Below, in pieces: positions 48,050 through 58,195 of a stretch of DNA of 64,000 bases (position 1 is the stretch's first letter; each line of letters starts with the position of its first letter). The stretch lies in the NCBI RefSeq assembly GCF_030815975.1, contig NZ_JAUSXL010000002.1, forward strand, positions 4,514,501-4,578,500. Direction: 5' to 3'. The DNA is from Variovorax paradoxus. Lineage in GTDB: Bacteria > Pseudomonadota > Gammaproteobacteria > Burkholderiales > Burkholderiaceae_C. The translations under genes were made by a program, and so were the position numbers. A model generated the notes under the pieces. That model did no database searches. It had not been told where the DNA came from and saw nothing but the letters and a program-made list of their open reading frames with translations.

Positions 48050-48919
48050 ATGGAAACGCAACTGGTCGAACTGGACCTGAGCGACTGGAACGCGGCCACG
48101 CCCAACGAAGCGTGGATCGCGGCGCTCGAAGCCGGCAAGGTGCTGTACTTTCCGCGCCTGGGCTTCGAGCTGCGGCCAGAAGAACGCAGTCTGCTGACGC
48201 CCAGCCTGCTGTCGCCCGACGTGCGCAACATCAGCCTCGATGCCAACGGCAAGCTCAAGGGCGTGGCCGGCGACGAGGCGGTGCTGCGTGCCGCTGCCGC
48301 GATGGTGGGGCGGTTCCGCGCGCAGGCGCAGCAGCTGATCCACGGTTTGCTGCCGCATTACGCACCGGCCTTGCGCCTGGCACCGACCAGCTACCGGCCG
48401 GCAAAGGTAGAGACGCGCGTGCAGTCCTGGCGCGCCGACGACCGGCGCCTGCATGTCGATGCCTTCCCGTCGCGGCCCAACTACGGCGAGCGCATCCTGC
48501 GCGTGTTCACCAACGTCAACCCCGAGGGCGCACCGCGCGTGTGGCGCGTGGGCGAGCCTTTCGAGGACATCGCCAGGCGCTTCCTGCCGCGTGCCAAGCC
48601 CTATGTGCGCTGGCAGGCCAAGCTGCTGCAGGCGCTGCACGTGACCAAGTCGTTTCGCAGCGAGTACGACCACCTGATGCTGCAGCTGCACGACGGCATG
48701 AAGTCGGACATGGCCTACCAGGAAAATTCGCCGCAGGAGAAGGCCGAGTTCCCGCCGGGTTCGGTGTGGGTGTGCTTCTCCGACCAGACCTCGCACGCCG
48801 TCATGGCGGGCCAGTACATGCTCGAGCAGACCCTTCATCTGCCCGCGGCTAAGCAATACAATCCGGGTTCGAGCCCGCTCGCCATCCTGAGCCGGCTGAC
48901 CGGACGCACACTCGTCTGA
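48050..48919 (+). CDS. kdoO: Kdo hydroxylase (Fe(II)/2-oxoglutarate dioxygenase-like)
   Basis: A 289-residue protein matching the Kdo hydroxylase family, which adds a 3-hydroxyl to Kdo in the LPS inner core (giving Ko) in Burkholderia and Yersinia. The iron-binding HxD is in LHVDAFPSRPNYGERILRVF with His135 and Asp137. The distal His is near residue 249 in DQTSHAVMAG, and the 2-oxoglutarate-binding Arg likely follows. No signal peptide is present. It sits 13 bases after carB, with no functional link evident. The family call is from remembered motifs. Confidence 0.85.
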   Translation: METQLVELDLSDWNAATPNEAWIAALEAGKVLYFPRLGFELRPEERSLLTPSLLSPDVRNISLDANGKLKGVAGDEAVLRAAAAMVGRFRAQAQQLIHGLLPHYAPALRLAPTSYRPAKVETRVQSWRADDRRLHVDAFPSRPNYGERILRVFTNVNPEGAPRVWRVGEPFEDIARRFLPRAKPYVRWQAKLLQALHVTKSFRSEYDHLMLQLHDGMKSDMAYQENSPQEKAEFPPGSVWVCFSDQTSHAVMAGQYMLEQTLHLPAAKQYNPGSSPLAILSRLTGRTLV

Positions 48920-48935
48920 TCCTGTCCCCCAATCG

Positions 48936-48969
48936 ACCGCCGAACGGCAGCGTTCGGCGGTTTCGCTTT
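48936..48969 (+). terminator. Probable intrinsic terminator before greA
   Basis: ACCGCCGAAC at 48936-48945 pairs with GTTCGGCGGT at 48952-48961 and is followed by an interrupted T-rich run (TTTCGCTTT). It could end the carA-kdoO transcript. The greA start is 15 bases beyond. Confidence 0.6.
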
Positions 48970-48983
48970 ATGGAGAACCAAAC

Positions 48984-49460
48984 ATGGCCACCATTCCAAT
49001 TACCAAGCGCGGTGCCGAGAAGCTGCGTGCCGAACTGCATCAGCTCAAGACCGTGGACCGCCCCTGGGTCATCAATGCGATCTCTGAAGCCCGCGCGCAG
49101 GGCGACCTGAGCGAGAACGCCGAATACGAGGTCGCGAAGGACCGCCAGGGCTTCATCGAGGGCCGCATCCAGGAAGTCGAGAGCAAGCTTTCAGCTGCCC
49201 AGATCATCGATCCGACAGAACTCGACGCCGGCGGCAAGATTGTGTTCGGCTCCACGGTGGAACTCGAGGAAGAAGAGTCGGGCGAAGCCGTCAAATACCA
49301 GATCGTCGGCGAGGACGAAGCCGACCTGAAGCTGGGCCTGATCAACATCTCCAGCCCGATTGCGCGTGCGCTCATCGGCAAGGAAGAGGGCGACACCGCC
49401 GAGGTGCAGGCGCCGGGCGGCCTCAAGCGCTACGAGATCGTGGCCGTGCGCTACATCTGA
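48984..49460 (+). CDS. greA: Transcription elongation factor GreA
   Basis: GreA enters the RNA polymerase secondary channel and rescues backtracked complexes by stimulating transcript cleavage. The 158-residue protein has an N-terminal coiled coil. Its tip acidic pair lies in ARAQGDLSENAEYEVAKDRQ near residues 37-56, and the C-terminal FKBP-like domain ends with GLKRYEIVAVRYI. GGAG is ten bases upstream. It is followed after eight bases by a DUF4149 gene. Confidence 0.97.
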   Translation: MATIPITKRGAEKLRAELHQLKTVDRPWVINAISEARAQGDLSENAEYEVAKDRQGFIEGRIQEVESKLSAAQIIDPTELDAGGKIVFGSTVELEEEESGEAVKYQIVGEDEADLKLGLINISSPIARALIGKEEGDTAEVQAPGGLKRYEIVAVRYI

Positions 49461-49468
49461 TCCACCGG

Positions 49469-49894
49469 ATGAAAGACCGCCTCGCGCTGCTGCTGGCCGC
49501 CTTCTGGTGGGGCAGCCTCACGACGATCGGTTTCCTCGTGGTGCCGATGCTCTTCGCGAGACTCGGCAACCCCGCGGTGGCCGGCAATTTCGCGGGCCAG
49601 CTGTTCGAGGCGCAGAGCTGGATTGCCATTGGCTGCGGCCTGCTTCTCCTGGTTCACTTCAGGACGAAGATGGACCAGCGCATCGACAGCGCCTCGATGG
49701 CCGCCATCTTCCTGATCCTGGGTGCATTGCTGCTGGCGCTGCTGCAGCAATATGCCGTGGCGCCGCGCATTCTTGCGCGCGACAACCTCAAGCTGTGGCA
49801 CGCCGTGGGAAGCGGCATGTACGTGGTTCAGTGGCTCTGTGCCGGTGCGCTGCTGTGGCGCATGGGCGGCGCCCGGGTGCCCGCCGCGGGCTGA
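49469..49894 (+). CDS. DUF4149 domain-containing membrane protein
   Basis: A 141-residue integral membrane protein with four hydrophobic segments (about residues 4-26, 46-63, 76-95 and 112-130). The motif FWWGSLTTIGFLVVPMLFARL near the N-terminus is typical of DUF4149 proteins often found beside greA in betaproteobacteria. The function is unknown. It starts eight bases after greA, so the two are probably co-transcribed. It converges with the glycosyltransferase gene. Confidence 0.82.
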   Translation: MKDRLALLLAAFWWGSLTTIGFLVVPMLFARLGNPAVAGNFAGQLFEAQSWIAIGCGLLLLVHFRTKMDQRIDSASMAAIFLILGALLLALLQQYAVAPRILARDNLKLWHAVGSGMYVVQWLCAGALLWRMGGARVPAAG

Positions 49895-49902
49895 ATGCAG
49901 GT

Positions 49903-49936
49903 GGCGGCAGGACGGAGCTGCGCCGTCCCGGCCGCC
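49903..49936. other. GC-rich hairpin at convergent gene ends
   Basis: GGCGGC and GGACGG at 49903-49908 and 49910-49915 pair with CCGTCC at 49923-49928 and GCCGCC at 49931-49936. No U-tract follows on either strand, so it may be a weak bidirectional terminator only. Confidence 0.35.
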
Positions 49937-49943
49937 GTCCCGA

Positions 49944-50699
49944 TCATTCCTTCCAGAACCTGGTGATCCAGTTCGCCGGCCGGATGTAGCGGAAGGTCCG
50001 GTTGCGGCGGCCCGCCAGCGCGTCGGGCGGGTTGCATTCGCCATGGAACACCATGATGCGCGCGCCCTCCGGCACGAAGGGCTCTTCCCAGTAGTTGGCC
50101 GGCCACATCGGAATGCCGTGGTACTTGAAGCTCGGGCACCAGGCTGCAGGCCAGTAGCCCAGCTTGCCTTGCTTGTGCATCATGGCGGACAGGTAGGTCT
50201 GCTCGTTGCGGTACTCGGCCTGGACCTTGTCCATGTTGTCGCGGAAATACGCCAGGATGTCGGCATGGGCGCCCAGCTCGAAGCGGTAGACCGACGAATT
50301 TCCCGTGATCCGCTGGCGCCGCCAGGGGCGCGCGTAGTCGTGAATGATCAGGAACTCGCCGGGGTATTCGAAGAAGGCATCGAGGCTGCCGACCACGACC
50401 ACGTCCACATCCAGGAACAGGGCCGTGCCGCGCAGGCCGTGCAGGTCCTTCTCGAAAGTGGTGAGCTTCTTCCACGCGCCGTCGCGCTGACCGGGCGCCA
50501 GCTGCAGGTTCAGCGGCGGGATCGGCAGGCATGTCACCTCGGGGCGGATCCCGGTGCCGTCGTCTGTCAGGCACACGAACTTGAAGTCGCCGCTGAGATT
50601 GCGGCGCACCATCGCGTAGAGGCGGTTGACGTATTCGGGGCCGTATTTCGTGCCCCACTTCATGCAGAGAATGTGGCGCTGCGCGCCTTGCGCTGGCAC
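49944..50699 (-). CDS. Putative glycosyltransferase
   Basis: A 251-residue protein resembling small GT-A type glycosyltransferases. The N-terminal strand [20 protein letters not shown] is followed by [20 protein letters not shown] with a DxD metal motif near residue 97. The acceptor-side segment [15 protein letters not shown] lies near residue 220. The donor and acceptor are unknown. The GTG at 50699 was used; ATG at 50663 (MKWGTKYG) is possible. It follows yhbY on the same strand, with five bases between stop and start. Confidence 0.7.
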   Translation of the reverse strand: MPAQGAQRHILCMKWGTKYGPEYVNRLYAMVRRNLSGDFKFVCLTDDGTGIRPEVTCLPIPPLNLQLAPGQRDGAWKKLTTFEKDLHGLRGTALFLDVDVVVVGSLDAFFEYPGEFLIIHDYARPWRRQRITGNSSVYRFELGAHADILAYFRDNMDKVQAEYRNEQTYLSAMMHKQGKLGYWPAAWCPSFKYHGIPMWPANYWEEPFVPEGARIMVFHGECNPPDALAGRRNRTFRYIRPANWITRFWKE

Positions 50700-50704
50700 C
50701 AAGT

Positions 50705-51184
50705 TCAGTCTGCCTGGTTGCGCTTCTTGGCCGAGAGCGGCCGCTTCGCCTTGGCGCGCTTGATGGTGCCGCCGGGCGTGAGCCGCTGGTTGCCGAGCAC
50801 GCGCAGGGTCTTGATCTCGGGGCGCTGGCCGCCGCGCTTGCTGTACTTCAGGATCTTGACGTCGCGCGGGCCGGGCATGCGGTCTTCATCGACCACGCGC
50901 TCTTTCTCGGGCTTGGGGCGCCACAGCACCAGCAGCTTGCCGATGTGCTGGATGGGCGCGGCGTCGAGCTCGTCGGCGAGCTCTTGCAGCATGGCATCGC
51001 GGGCCACGCGGTCGTCGGAGAAGACGCGGATCTTGATCAGGCCGTGGGCCTTGAGCGCCGCGTCGGCTTCTTTTTTCACGGCAGGGGTGAGCCCGTCTCC
51101 ACCGACCATGACGATCGGATCCAGATGGTGAGCTTCGGCGCGGTGCACCTTGCGCTCGGCAGGGGTAAGTTGAATGGCGGGCAT
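50705..51184 (-). CDS. yhbY: YhbY-family RNA-binding protein (CRM domain)
   Basis: A 159-residue protein with a CRM/YhbY domain in residues 1-95: [20 protein letters not shown], the GGDGLTP loop (GxxG type), [13 protein letters not shown], and [13 protein letters not shown] basic C-terminal extension ([17 protein letters not shown]) is about 60 residues longer than E. coli YhbY. The domain binds pre-50S ribosomes in E. coli. It is divergent from rlmE, as commonly found, with a 90-bp shared promoter region. Confidence 0.9.
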   Translation of the reverse strand: MPAIQLTPAERKVHRAEAHHLDPIVMVGGDGLTPAVKKEADAALKAHGLIKIRVFSDDRVARDAMLQELADELDAAPIQHIGKLLVLWRPKPEKERVVDEDRMPGPRDVKILKYSKRGGQRPEIKTLRVLGNQRLTPGGTIKRAKAKRPLSAKKRNQAD

Positions 51185-51274
51185 CCCCGTATTATCGAGG
51201 GTAGAAAGCAACCTCTCGAACCGCCGGGCCGCTTCCAAGGCGAATACCGCAACGCGAAGCACGAGAGGCTATCC

Positions 51275-51943
51275 ATGAGCACCAAGGCAAAGAGCAAAAA
51301 AGTCAACAAGGCGTGGCTGCACGACCACATCAACGATCCGTACGTGAAACTGGCCGCGCGGGAGGGGTATCGCGCCCGCGCCGCCTACAAGCTCAAGGAA
51401 ATCGACGAGTCGCTCGGGCTGGTCAAGCCGGGCCAGTTGGTGGTCGACCTGGGTTCCACCCCCGGAGCCTGGAGCCAGTACCTGCGCCGACGCATGTCGC
51501 CCGCGGGCGCCGCGGCCGGCGAGTTGAACGGCACCATCATCGCGCTGGACATCCTGCCGATGGAGCCCATCGAGGGCGTGACCTTTCTGCAGGGCGATTT
51601 CCGCGAGACGGAACTGCTGGAGCAGGTGCTGGGTGCAATGGCCGGCCGGAAGGCCGACCTGGTGGTTTCCGACATGGCGCCCAACCTGTCGGGCATCCAT
51701 TCGGCCGATGCGGCCCGCGTGGCGCACCTGATCGAGCTTGCAATCGACTTCGCCCGGCACCATCTGAAGCCCGAAGGAGCCTTGGTGGCCAAGCTTTTTC
51801 ATGGCGGCGGCTATGACGAACTGGTGAAGCTGTTCAAGGCGAATTTCCGCACCGTGAAGCCGTTCAAACCCAAGGCTTCGCGCGACAAATCGTCCGAAAC
51901 TTTTCTTGTCGGCATGGGTCTGAAGGCTCAGGAAACGCTTTGA
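51275..51943 (+). CDS. rlmE: 23S rRNA (uridine-2'-O)-methyltransferase RlmE (FtsJ)
   Basis: RlmE methylates U2552 in the 23S rRNA A-loop. The 222-residue protein has [20 protein letters not shown] near residue 25 with the first catalytic Lys. The SAM-binding [15 protein letters not shown] is near residue 55, with [11 protein letters not shown] near residue 133 (catalytic Asp) and LVAKLFHGG (Lys). The C-terminal [14 protein letters not shown] carries the final Glu. It precedes ftsH, the usual order in proteobacteria. Confidence 0.96.
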   Translation: MSTKAKSKKVNKAWLHDHINDPYVKLAAREGYRARAAYKLKEIDESLGLVKPGQLVVDLGSTPGAWSQYLRRRMSPAGAAAGELNGTIIALDILPMEPIEGVTFLQGDFRETELLEQVLGAMAGRKADLVVSDMAPNLSGIHSADAARVAHLIELAIDFARHHLKPEGALVAKLFHGGGYDELVKLFKANFRTVKPFKPKASRDKSSETFLVGMGLKAQETL

Positions 51944-52122
51944 TACCTTGAGGCCAGCCCCCGGGAAAGCGCGCCTATGGGGCGCAAACCCTTGTCAAGC
52001 TATGGCTGCTTTAGGGAAATGCCCGCTTTTCGCAGCTTGAAAAGCCTAAAATGGGGCGCAATTGCGTATCCATAGCGCGTTCTTTTCACAATCTTGTCAC
52101 GCGCTTTCGACTGGAGCTTCGT

Positions 52123-54039
52123 TTGAACAATCAGTGGTTTTCCAAAGTTGCCGTATGGCTCGTCATTGCCATGGTGTTGTTCACTGTGTTCAAGCAGTTC
52201 GACACCCGCGGCGGCGTCGGTTCAGGGACGGTGAGTTATTCGGAGTTCCTGGATCAGGTCCGAAACAACCAGATCAAGAGCGCCGTCATTCCCGAAGGCG
52301 CCGGCGGCGGAGAAATCGTGGCCGTCACCAATGAGGATCGCAAGATCCGTACAACCGCCACCGTGCTCGACCGCGGCCTGGTGGGCGACCTGATCGATCA
52401 CAACGTCAAGTTCGACGTCAAGCCACGCGAAGAGGGCTCGCTCCTCATGACGCTGCTGGTGAGCTGGGGGCCGATGCTGCTGCTGATTGGCGTCTGGATC
52501 TACTTCATGCGGCAGATGCAGGGCGGCGGCAAAGGCGGGGCGTTCAGCTTCGGCAAGAGCAAGGCCCGCATGATGGACGAGAACAACAACACGGTCACTT
52601 TCGCCGACGTCGCGGGCTGCGACGAGGCCAAGGAAGAAGTCCGTGAAGTGGTCGACTTCCTGAAAGACCCGCAGCGCTTCCAGAAGCTCGGCGGCCGCAT
52701 TCCGCGCGGCCTGCTGCTGGTCGGCCCGCCGGGTACCGGCAAGACCTTGCTGGCCAAGTCGATTGCCGGCGAAGCCAAGGTTCCGTTCTTCTCGATTTCG
52801 GGTTCCGACTTCGTCGAAATGTTCGTCGGTGTGGGCGCGGCCCGCGTGCGCGACATGTTCGAGAACGCCAAGAAAAACGCCCCCTGCATCATCTTCATCG
52901 ACGAAATCGATGCGGTGGGCCGCCAGCGCGGCGCCGGCCTGGGTGGCGGCAACGACGAGCGCGAACAGACCCTGAACCAGATGCTGGTCGAGATGGACGG
53001 CTTCGAAACCAACCTGGGCGTGATCGTGGTGGCTGCCACCAACCGCCCCGACATCCTGGACGCCGCGCTGCTGCGCCCCGGCCGCTTCGACCGCCAGGTG
53101 TATGTGACGCTGCCCGACATCCGCGGCCGCGAGCAGATCCTGGGCGTGCACATGCGCAAGGTGCCGCTCGGCCAGGACGTGAACCCGAGCGTCATCGCGC
53201 GCGGCACGCCCGGCATGTCCGGCGCCGACCTGGCCAACCTCTGCAACGAGGCCGCCCTGATGGCCGCACGCCGCAATGCGCGCGTGGTCGAGATGCAGGA
53301 CTTCGAGAAGGCCAAGGACAAGATCTTCATGGGCCCCGAGCGCAAGAGCATGGTCATGCCCGAGGAAGAGCGCCGCAACACGGCCTACCACGAGTCCGGC
53401 CACGCGCTCATCGGCAAGCTGCTGCCCAAGTGCGACCCGGTCCACAAGGTCACCATCATTCCGCGAGGCCGAGCCCTGGGCGTGACCATGAGCCTGCCGG
53501 CGCAGGACCGCTACAGCTATGACCGCGAATACATGCTGAACCAGATCAGCATGCTGTTCGGCGGCCGTATCGCCGAAGAAGTGTTCATGCACCAGATGAC
53601 CACCGGCGCCAGCAACGACTTCGAGCGCGCGACTTCCATTGCCCGCGACATGGTCACGCGCTACGGCATGACCGATGCGCTGGGCCCGATGGTCTACGCC
53701 GAGAACGAAGGCGAAGTGTTCCTCGGCCGCTCGGTCACCAAGACCACCAACATGAGCGAGCAGACCATGGAAAAGGTCGATGCCGAAGTGCGCCGCATCA
53801 TCGACGAGCAGTACGCGCAGGCGCGCCGCCTGATCGAGGAAAACAGCGACAAGATGCACGCCATGGCCAAGGCCCTGCTCGAATGGGAAACCATCGACAC
53901 GGAACAGCTCGACGACATCATGGCCGGCCGCGCACCGCGTCCGCCCAAGGACTGGACGCCGCGCATTCCGCCGTCGGGCAGTGGCGGCAGCGGCGGCACG
54001 CCGGCAGTCAATCCGGATCCGGCACCCACAGTTGCCTGA
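52123..54039 (+). CDS. ftsH: ATP-dependent zinc metalloprotease FtsH
   Basis: FtsH is the membrane AAA protease that degrades LpxC, sigma-32 and misassembled membrane proteins. The 638-residue protein has two transmembrane helices (near residues 10-25 and 105-125) and Walker A GPPGTGKT near residue 201. Walker B ([15 protein letters not shown]), the SRH region ([20 protein letters not shown]) and the zinc motif HESGH near residue 423 follow. The start is TTG at 52123 ([12 protein letters not shown]), with GGAG six bases upstream. Upstream in-frame residues do not fit. The 180-bp leader holds a GCTTTTC/GAAAAGC hairpin. Confidence 0.97.
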   Translation: MNNQWFSKVAVWLVIAMVLFTVFKQFDTRGGVGSGTVSYSEFLDQVRNNQIKSAVIPEGAGGGEIVAVTNEDRKIRTTATVLDRGLVGDLIDHNVKFDVKPREEGSLLMTLLVSWGPMLLLIGVWIYFMRQMQGGGKGGAFSFGKSKARMMDENNNTVTFADVAGCDEAKEEVREVVDFLKDPQRFQKLGGRIPRGLLLVGPPGTGKTLLAKSIAGEAKVPFFSISGSDFVEMFVGVGAARVRDMFENAKKNAPCIIFIDEIDAVGRQRGAGLGGGNDEREQTLNQMLVEMDGFETNLGVIVVAATNRPDILDAALLRPGRFDRQVYVTLPDIRGREQILGVHMRKVPLGQDVNPSVIARGTPGMSGADLANLCNEAALMAARRNARVVEMQDFEKAKDKIFMGPERKSMVMPEEERRNTAYHESGHALIGKLLPKCDPVHKVTIIPRGRALGVTMSLPAQDRYSYDREYMLNQISMLFGGRIAEEVFMHQMTTGASNDFERATSIARDMVTRYGMTDALGPMVYAENEGEVFLGRSVTKTTNMSEQTMEKVDAEVRRIIDEQYAQARRLIEENSDKMHAMAKALLEWETIDTEQLDDIMAGRAPRPPKDWTPRIPPSGSGGSGGTPAVNPDPAPTVA

Positions 54040-54061
54040 AGTGCATCCGGTGTTCAACACC

Positions 54062-54084
54062 AACGGGGCCATGGGCCCCGTTTT
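54062..54084 (+). terminator. Probable intrinsic terminator between ftsH and folP
   Basis: AACGGGGC at 54062-54069 pairs with GCCCCGTT at 54075-54082 and is followed by TT then CG. It lies 22 bases after the ftsH stop. The T-run is short, so some read-through into folP is likely. Confidence 0.65.
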
Positions 54085-54099
54085 CGATGAAGGTGCCGC

Positions 54100-54960
54100 A
54101 TGACGATGGCTCCCGCAACGGTCTGGCAGGCCGGCCGTTTTGCAATCGATCTCGCGCAGCCGCGCGTGATGGGCATCGTCAACGTCACCCCCGATTCCTT
54201 CTCCGACGGCGGGGCGCATGCCTCGACCGAGGCCGCGCTGCGGCATTGCGAGCAGTTGCTGAAGGAGGGGGCCGACATCCTCGACATCGGCGGCGAATCG
54301 ACCCGCCCCGGCAGCCCGGCCGTGCCGCTCGATGCCGAACTGGCGCGCGTGCTGCCGGTGGTCCGGGAAGCTGTGAAGCTCAACGTGCCGCTGTCCGTCG
54401 ATACCTACAAGCCGGAAGTCATGCGCGCGGTGCTCGAGCTGGGTGCCGACATCGTCAACGACGTCTGGGCGCTGCGGCAGCCTGGGGCGCGCGAGGCGGT
54501 GGCGGCGCACCCTTCCTGTGGCGTCTGCCTGATGCACATGCATCGGGATCCGCAGACTATGCAGACGGCGCCCATGCAGGGCGATGTGGTGCCCGAGGTG
54601 CTGTCGTTCTGGGTCGAGCAGGTGGCGCAGCTTCGCGCGCTGAAGATCGATCCATCGCGAATCACGCTGGACCCGGGCATCGGGTTCGGCAAGACCGTGG
54701 CGCAGAATTTTGCGCTGCTGGCGCGCCAGCGCGAACTGCTCGGGGCCGGCTATCCGCTGCTGCTGGGCTGGTCGCGCAAGTCGTCGATCGGCACGGTCAG
54801 CGGCATTCCAGCGGCCGCCGAGCGCCTGGTGCCCAGCGTGACGGCCGCGGTGCTGGCCGTGGACCGCGGCGCGGCCGTCGTGCGGGTGCACGATGTGCGC
54901 GACACCGTGGCGGCCATCGCCGTGTGGCGCGCCATGAAGGCCGAAGAGACACATTCATAA
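54100..54960 (+). CDS. folP: Dihydropteroate synthase
   Basis: FolP condenses p-aminobenzoate with the pterin pyrophosphate in folate synthesis and is the sulfonamide target. The 286-residue TIM-barrel protein has MGIVNVTPDSFSDGG near residue 24, and DIGGESTRPGSPAV near residue 61. VSVDTYKPEV-type and ITLDPGIGFGKT segments follow, with GWSRKSSIG near residue 225. GAAGG is seven bases upstream of ATG 54100. The position between ftsH and glmM is conserved widely. Confidence 0.96.
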   Translation: MTMAPATVWQAGRFAIDLAQPRVMGIVNVTPDSFSDGGAHASTEAALRHCEQLLKEGADILDIGGESTRPGSPAVPLDAELARVLPVVREAVKLNVPLSVDTYKPEVMRAVLELGADIVNDVWALRQPGAREAVAAHPSCGVCLMHMHRDPQTMQTAPMQGDVVPEVLSFWVEQVAQLRALKIDPSRITLDPGIGFGKTVAQNFALLARQRELLGAGYPLLLGWSRKSSIGTVSGIPAAAERLVPSVTAAVLAVDRGAAVVRVHDVRDTVAAIAVWRAMKAEETHS

Positions 54961-54988
54961 ATAACAAGTCGACAACAAGAACGAATCC

Positions 54989-56326
54989 ATGACCCGCAAA
55001 TACTTTGGCACCGACGGCATCCGCGGCACGGTCGGCCAGTCGCCCATCACACCCGATTTCGTGCTGCGCCTCGCACATGCCGTGGGCCGCGTGCTCAAGA
55101 AGAGCGAGGCGCGCCCCACGGTGCTGATCGGCAAGGACACCCGCATCTCGGGCTACATGCTCGAGTCCGCACTCGAGTCGGGTTTCAATTCCGCCGGGGT
55201 CGATGTGGTGCTGCTGGGGCCGCTGCCGACACCCGGCGTGGCGTACCTCACGCGCGCCCAGCGCGCGAGCCTGGGCGTGGTGATCAGCGCCAGCCACAAC
55301 GCCTATCCGGACAACGGCATCAAGTTCTTCAGCGCGCAGGGAACCAAGCTGGACGATGAATGGGAGCTTGCGGTGGAAGCTGCGCTCGAGGAGGCGCCTG
55401 TGTGGGCAACCTCCGCCGAACTCGGCAAGGCACGCCGCCTCAACGATGCGCCGGGCCGCTACATCGAGTTCTGCAAGAGCACATTCGCCAACGACCTGAC
55501 GCTGCGCGGCATGAAGCTCGTGGTCGATGCGGCCCACGGCGCGGCCTACCAGGTGGCGCCGAACGTGTTCCACGAATTGGGCGCCGAGGTCAGCAGCATC
55601 GGCTGCGCACCCGACGGCCTCAACATCAACAAGGGCTTCGGCGCGACCCATCCGGCCGCGCTGGTCGAAGCCGTCACTGCGCAGAAGGCCGACTACGGCA
55701 TTGCGCTCGACGGCGACGCCGACCGCCTGCAACTCATCGATGCCAGCGGACGGCTGTTCAATGGCGACGAGCTGCTCTACCTGATGGTGGCCGAACGCAT
55801 CGCGCGCGGCGACAGGCCCGCGGGCGTGGTAGGCACGCTCATGACCAACAAGGCCATCGAGGTGGCGCTGCGCGGGCAGGGCATCGAGCTCGTGCGTGCC
55901 AAGGTGGGCGACCGCTACGTGCTCGAGGAACTCGAAAAGCGCGGCTGGCTCCTGGGCGGCGAAGGTTCGGGCCATCTGCTGGTGCTCGACCGCCACACCA
56001 CGGGGGACGGCATCGTAAGCGCGCTGCAGGTGCTGCAGGCCTGCGTGCGCAGCGGCAAGACGGTGGCGCAGCTGCTCGCGGAGATCACGCTGTTTCCGCA
56101 GGTCCTGATCAACGTCCGACTGACGCCGGGGCAGGACTGGAAGAACAACGATGCGCTGGCCGGCGAAACGCAGCGCATCGAAGCCGAGCTCGGCGACAGC
56201 GGCCGCGTACTGATTCGCGCGAGCGGCACCGAACCGCTGGTGCGCGTGATGGTCGAGGCGCGCGATGCGAAGCAGGCCGAGTCTTGCGCGAAGCGGCTTG
56301 CCGCAACCCTGGAACCCTCGCGGTAA
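54989..56326 (+). CDS. glmM: Phosphoglucosamine mutase
   Basis: GlmM converts glucosamine-6-P to glucosamine-1-P for UDP-GlcNAc, which feeds both peptidoglycan and LpxA in this window. The 445-residue protein begins [14 protein letters not shown]. The phosphoserine loop [19 protein letters not shown] has the active Ser near residue 102, the metal loop is ALDGDADRL near residue 242, and the phosphate-binding [15 protein letters not shown] lies near the C-terminus. Length is normal. A GNAT gene starts three bases after its stop. Confidence 0.97.
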   Translation: MTRKYFGTDGIRGTVGQSPITPDFVLRLAHAVGRVLKKSEARPTVLIGKDTRISGYMLESALESGFNSAGVDVVLLGPLPTPGVAYLTRAQRASLGVVISASHNAYPDNGIKFFSAQGTKLDDEWELAVEAALEEAPVWATSAELGKARRLNDAPGRYIEFCKSTFANDLTLRGMKLVVDAAHGAAYQVAPNVFHELGAEVSSIGCAPDGLNINKGFGATHPAALVEAVTAQKADYGIALDGDADRLQLIDASGRLFNGDELLYLMVAERIARGDRPAGVVGTLMTNKAIEVALRGQGIELVRAKVGDRYVLEELEKRGWLLGGEGSGHLLVLDRHTTGDGIVSALQVLQACVRSGKTVAQLLAEITLFPQVLINVRLTPGQDWKNNDALAGETQRIEAELGDSGRVLIRASGTEPLVRVMVEARDAKQAESCAKRLAATLEPSR

Positions 56327-56328
56327 CG

Positions 56329-56808
56329 ATGATCGAAGTCGTCCTGGCGGACTACCGCAACTCCGCGCACGCAGCCGCGCTGGTCGACCTGCTCGACGCC
56401 TACGCACGCGATCCCGCTGGCGGTGGCACGCCGCTCGAAGCGGGCGTGCGCGCCGGCCTGCCCGGGGCACTAGCCGCGCGGCCGCAAGCCTTCAGCGTGC
56501 TGGCCTACGACGGGCAAACGCCTGTGGGCCTGGTCAATTGCATCGAAGGTTTCTCGACCTTCGCCTGCAGGCCGCTGGTCAATGTGCACGATGTGGTCGT
56601 GCTGCCCAGCCATCGCGGCCAGCGCATCGCGCAGCGCATGTTTGCGCGGGTGGAGCAGGAGGCCCGCGCACGGGGTGCCTGCAAGCTCACGCTCGAGGTG
56701 TTGTCGGGCAATGCGCCGGCACTGCGCAGCTACGAGCGCGAGGGGTTTATCAGCTATCAGCTCGATCCGGTGTTCGGGCACGCGGTGTTTCTGCAGAAGA
56801 AGCTCTGA
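56329..56808 (+). CDS. GNAT family N-acetyltransferase
   Basis: A 159-residue acetyltransferase. The acetyl-CoA-binding motif A is VHDVVVLPSHRGQRIAQRMFAR near residue 85, with the RGQRIA loop. Motif B follows in the LTLEVLSGNAPALRSYEREGF segment near residue 125. The acceptor (small amine, antibiotic or protein N-terminus) is unknown. Its close coupling to glmM does not prove a role in amino sugar metabolism. The minus-strand terminator of the next gene lies just beyond. Confidence 0.85.
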   Translation: MIEVVLADYRNSAHAAALVDLLDAYARDPAGGGTPLEAGVRAGLPGALAARPQAFSVLAYDGQTPVGLVNCIEGFSTFACRPLVNVHDVVVLPSHRGQRIAQRMFARVEQEARARGACKLTLEVLSGNAPALRSYEREGFISYQLDPVFGHAVFLQKKL

Positions 56809-56814
56809 CCGAAA

Positions 56815-56852
56815 GTAAAAAGGGCCGGGGCGAATCGATCGCCGTCGGCCCT
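56815..56852 (-). terminator. Rho-independent terminator of the acyl-CoA dehydrogenase operon
   Basis: AGGGCCG at 56821-56827 pairs with CGGCCCT at 56846-56852, with an inner GGCGA/TCGCC stem. On the minus strand the hairpin is followed by UUUUU. It lies about 40 bases after the stop of the minus-strand gene that ends at 56893. Confidence 0.75.
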
Positions 56853-56884
56853 CACCCCAGCCCTCTCCCGAAGGGAGAGGGGGC
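56853..56884. repeat. REP-type palindrome
   Basis: CCCTCTCCC at 56861-56869 pairs perfectly with GGGAGAGGG at 56873-56881 around GAA, preceded by CTCACCCCAG. This motif recurs widely between genes in many proteobacteria, so it is probably one copy of an interspersed repeat. Only one copy is in the window. Confidence 0.6.
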
Positions 56885-56892
56885 AAGACAGA

Positions 56893-58164
56893 TCAGAAGC
56901 GCGTGACGGGCATGTCGGCATCGCCCTTGTTCGGCGAATACTTGCCCAGCTCCCACTTGGCGATCGCGTTGCGGTGCACTTCGTCCGGACCGTCCGCAAA
57001 GCGCAGCGTGCGGGCACCGGCGTAGGCATAGGCCAGCGGGAAATCGTCGCACATGCCACCACCGCCATGCGCCTGCATGGCCCAGTCGATCACCTGGCAG
57101 GCCATGCTCGGCGCCACCACCTTGATCATCGCGATCTCGTTCTTGGCGACCTTGTTGCCGGCCACGTCCATCAGCCATGCGGCCTTGAGCGTGAGCAGGC
57201 GCGCCATGTCGATCTTGCAGCGCGCTTCGGCAATGCGTTCCTGCGTGACGGTCTGCGAAGCGACCGTCTTGCCGAAGGCCACGCGCGAGGAGGCGCGCCT
57301 GCACATCAGTTCGAGTGCGCGCTCGGCCAGGCCGATCAGGCGCATGCAATGGTGGATGCGTCCGGGGCCAAGGCGACCCTGGGCGATTTCGAAGCCGCGG
57401 CCTTCGCCGAGCAGCATGTTGTCGACCGGCACGCGCACGTTTTCGAAGTACATCTCGACGTGGCCGTGCGGCGCGTCGTCGTAGCCCATCACATTGAGGG
57501 GGCGCACGATGCGAATGCCCTTGGCGTCGGCCGGCACGATGATCATGCTCTGCTGCGAATGCCTGGGCGCATCGGGGTCGCTCTTGCCCATGGTGATGAA
57601 GACGGCGCAGCGCGGATCGGCGGCGCCCGAGATCCACCATTTGCGGCCGTTGATCACGTACTCGTCGCCCTGGCGCTCGATGCGGGTCGAGATGTTGGTG
57701 GCGTCGCTGGAAGCCACGTCGGGTTCGGTCATGGCGAAGGCCGAACGGATCTGGCCTTCGAGCAGCGGCTTGAGCCAGCGTGCCTTGATGGCTTCGGAGC
57801 CGTAGCGGGCAATGGTCTCCATGTTGCCGGTGTCCGGCGCCGAGCAGTTGAAGGCTTCCGAAGCCCACGGCACGCGGCCCATGATCTCGGCCAGCGGCGC
57901 ATATTCCTGGTTGGTGAGGCCGGCGCCTTCGTAGCCCGATGCGGCCGCGCTGTCGACCGGCAGGAACAGGTTCCACAGGCCCTGGGCTTTGGCTTTTTCC
58001 TTGAGCTTCTCGACGGTCTTGAGCGCGGTCCAGCGCTTGCCTGCGGCCGTGTTGGCGGCCAGCTCGGCGGAATACTCGGCTTCGGCCGGATAGATGTGCG
58101 CGTCCATGAATGCGCTCACGCGCTTCTGGAGCTCCTTGGTTTTTGCCGAGTATTCGAAGTCCAT
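56893..58164 (-). CDS. Acyl-CoA dehydrogenase (ACAD10/11-like)
   Basis: A 423-residue FAD enzyme. The N-terminal helical domain begins [20 protein letters not shown]. The flavin/substrate region [20 protein letters not shown] lies near residue 147, with [13 protein letters not shown] next. The C-terminal domain has [20 protein letters not shown] and ends with [20 protein letters not shown]. This form resembles the dehydrogenase half of ACAD10/ACAD11, whose kinase half matches the gene just upstream. AGGAG lies seven bases before the ATG at 58164. Confidence 0.88.
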   Translation of the reverse strand: MDFEYSAKTKELQKRVSAFMDAHIYPAEAEYSAELAANTAAGKRWTALKTVEKLKEKAKAQGLWNLFLPVDSAAASGYEGAGLTNQEYAPLAEIMGRVPWASEAFNCSAPDTGNMETIARYGSEAIKARWLKPLLEGQIRSAFAMTEPDVASSDATNISTRIERQGDEYVINGRKWWISGAADPRCAVFITMGKSDPDAPRHSQQSMIIVPADAKGIRIVRPLNVMGYDDAPHGHVEMYFENVRVPVDNMLLGEGRGFEIAQGRLGPGRIHHCMRLIGLAERALELMCRRASSRVAFGKTVASQTVTQERIAEARCKIDMARLLTLKAAWLMDVAGNKVAKNEIAMIKVVAPSMACQVIDWAMQAHGGGGMCDDFPLAYAYAGARTLRFADGPDEVHRNAIAKWELGKYSPNKGDADMPVTRF

Positions 58165-58195
58165 CTTCTGTCTCCTGGTGGGGGTGTGGGGGCGG

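Noticed and set aside
52036..52060. CTTGAAA upstream of ftsH, considered as a sigma-32 promoter
   Set aside because: No CCCCAT-type -10 follows at the right distance.
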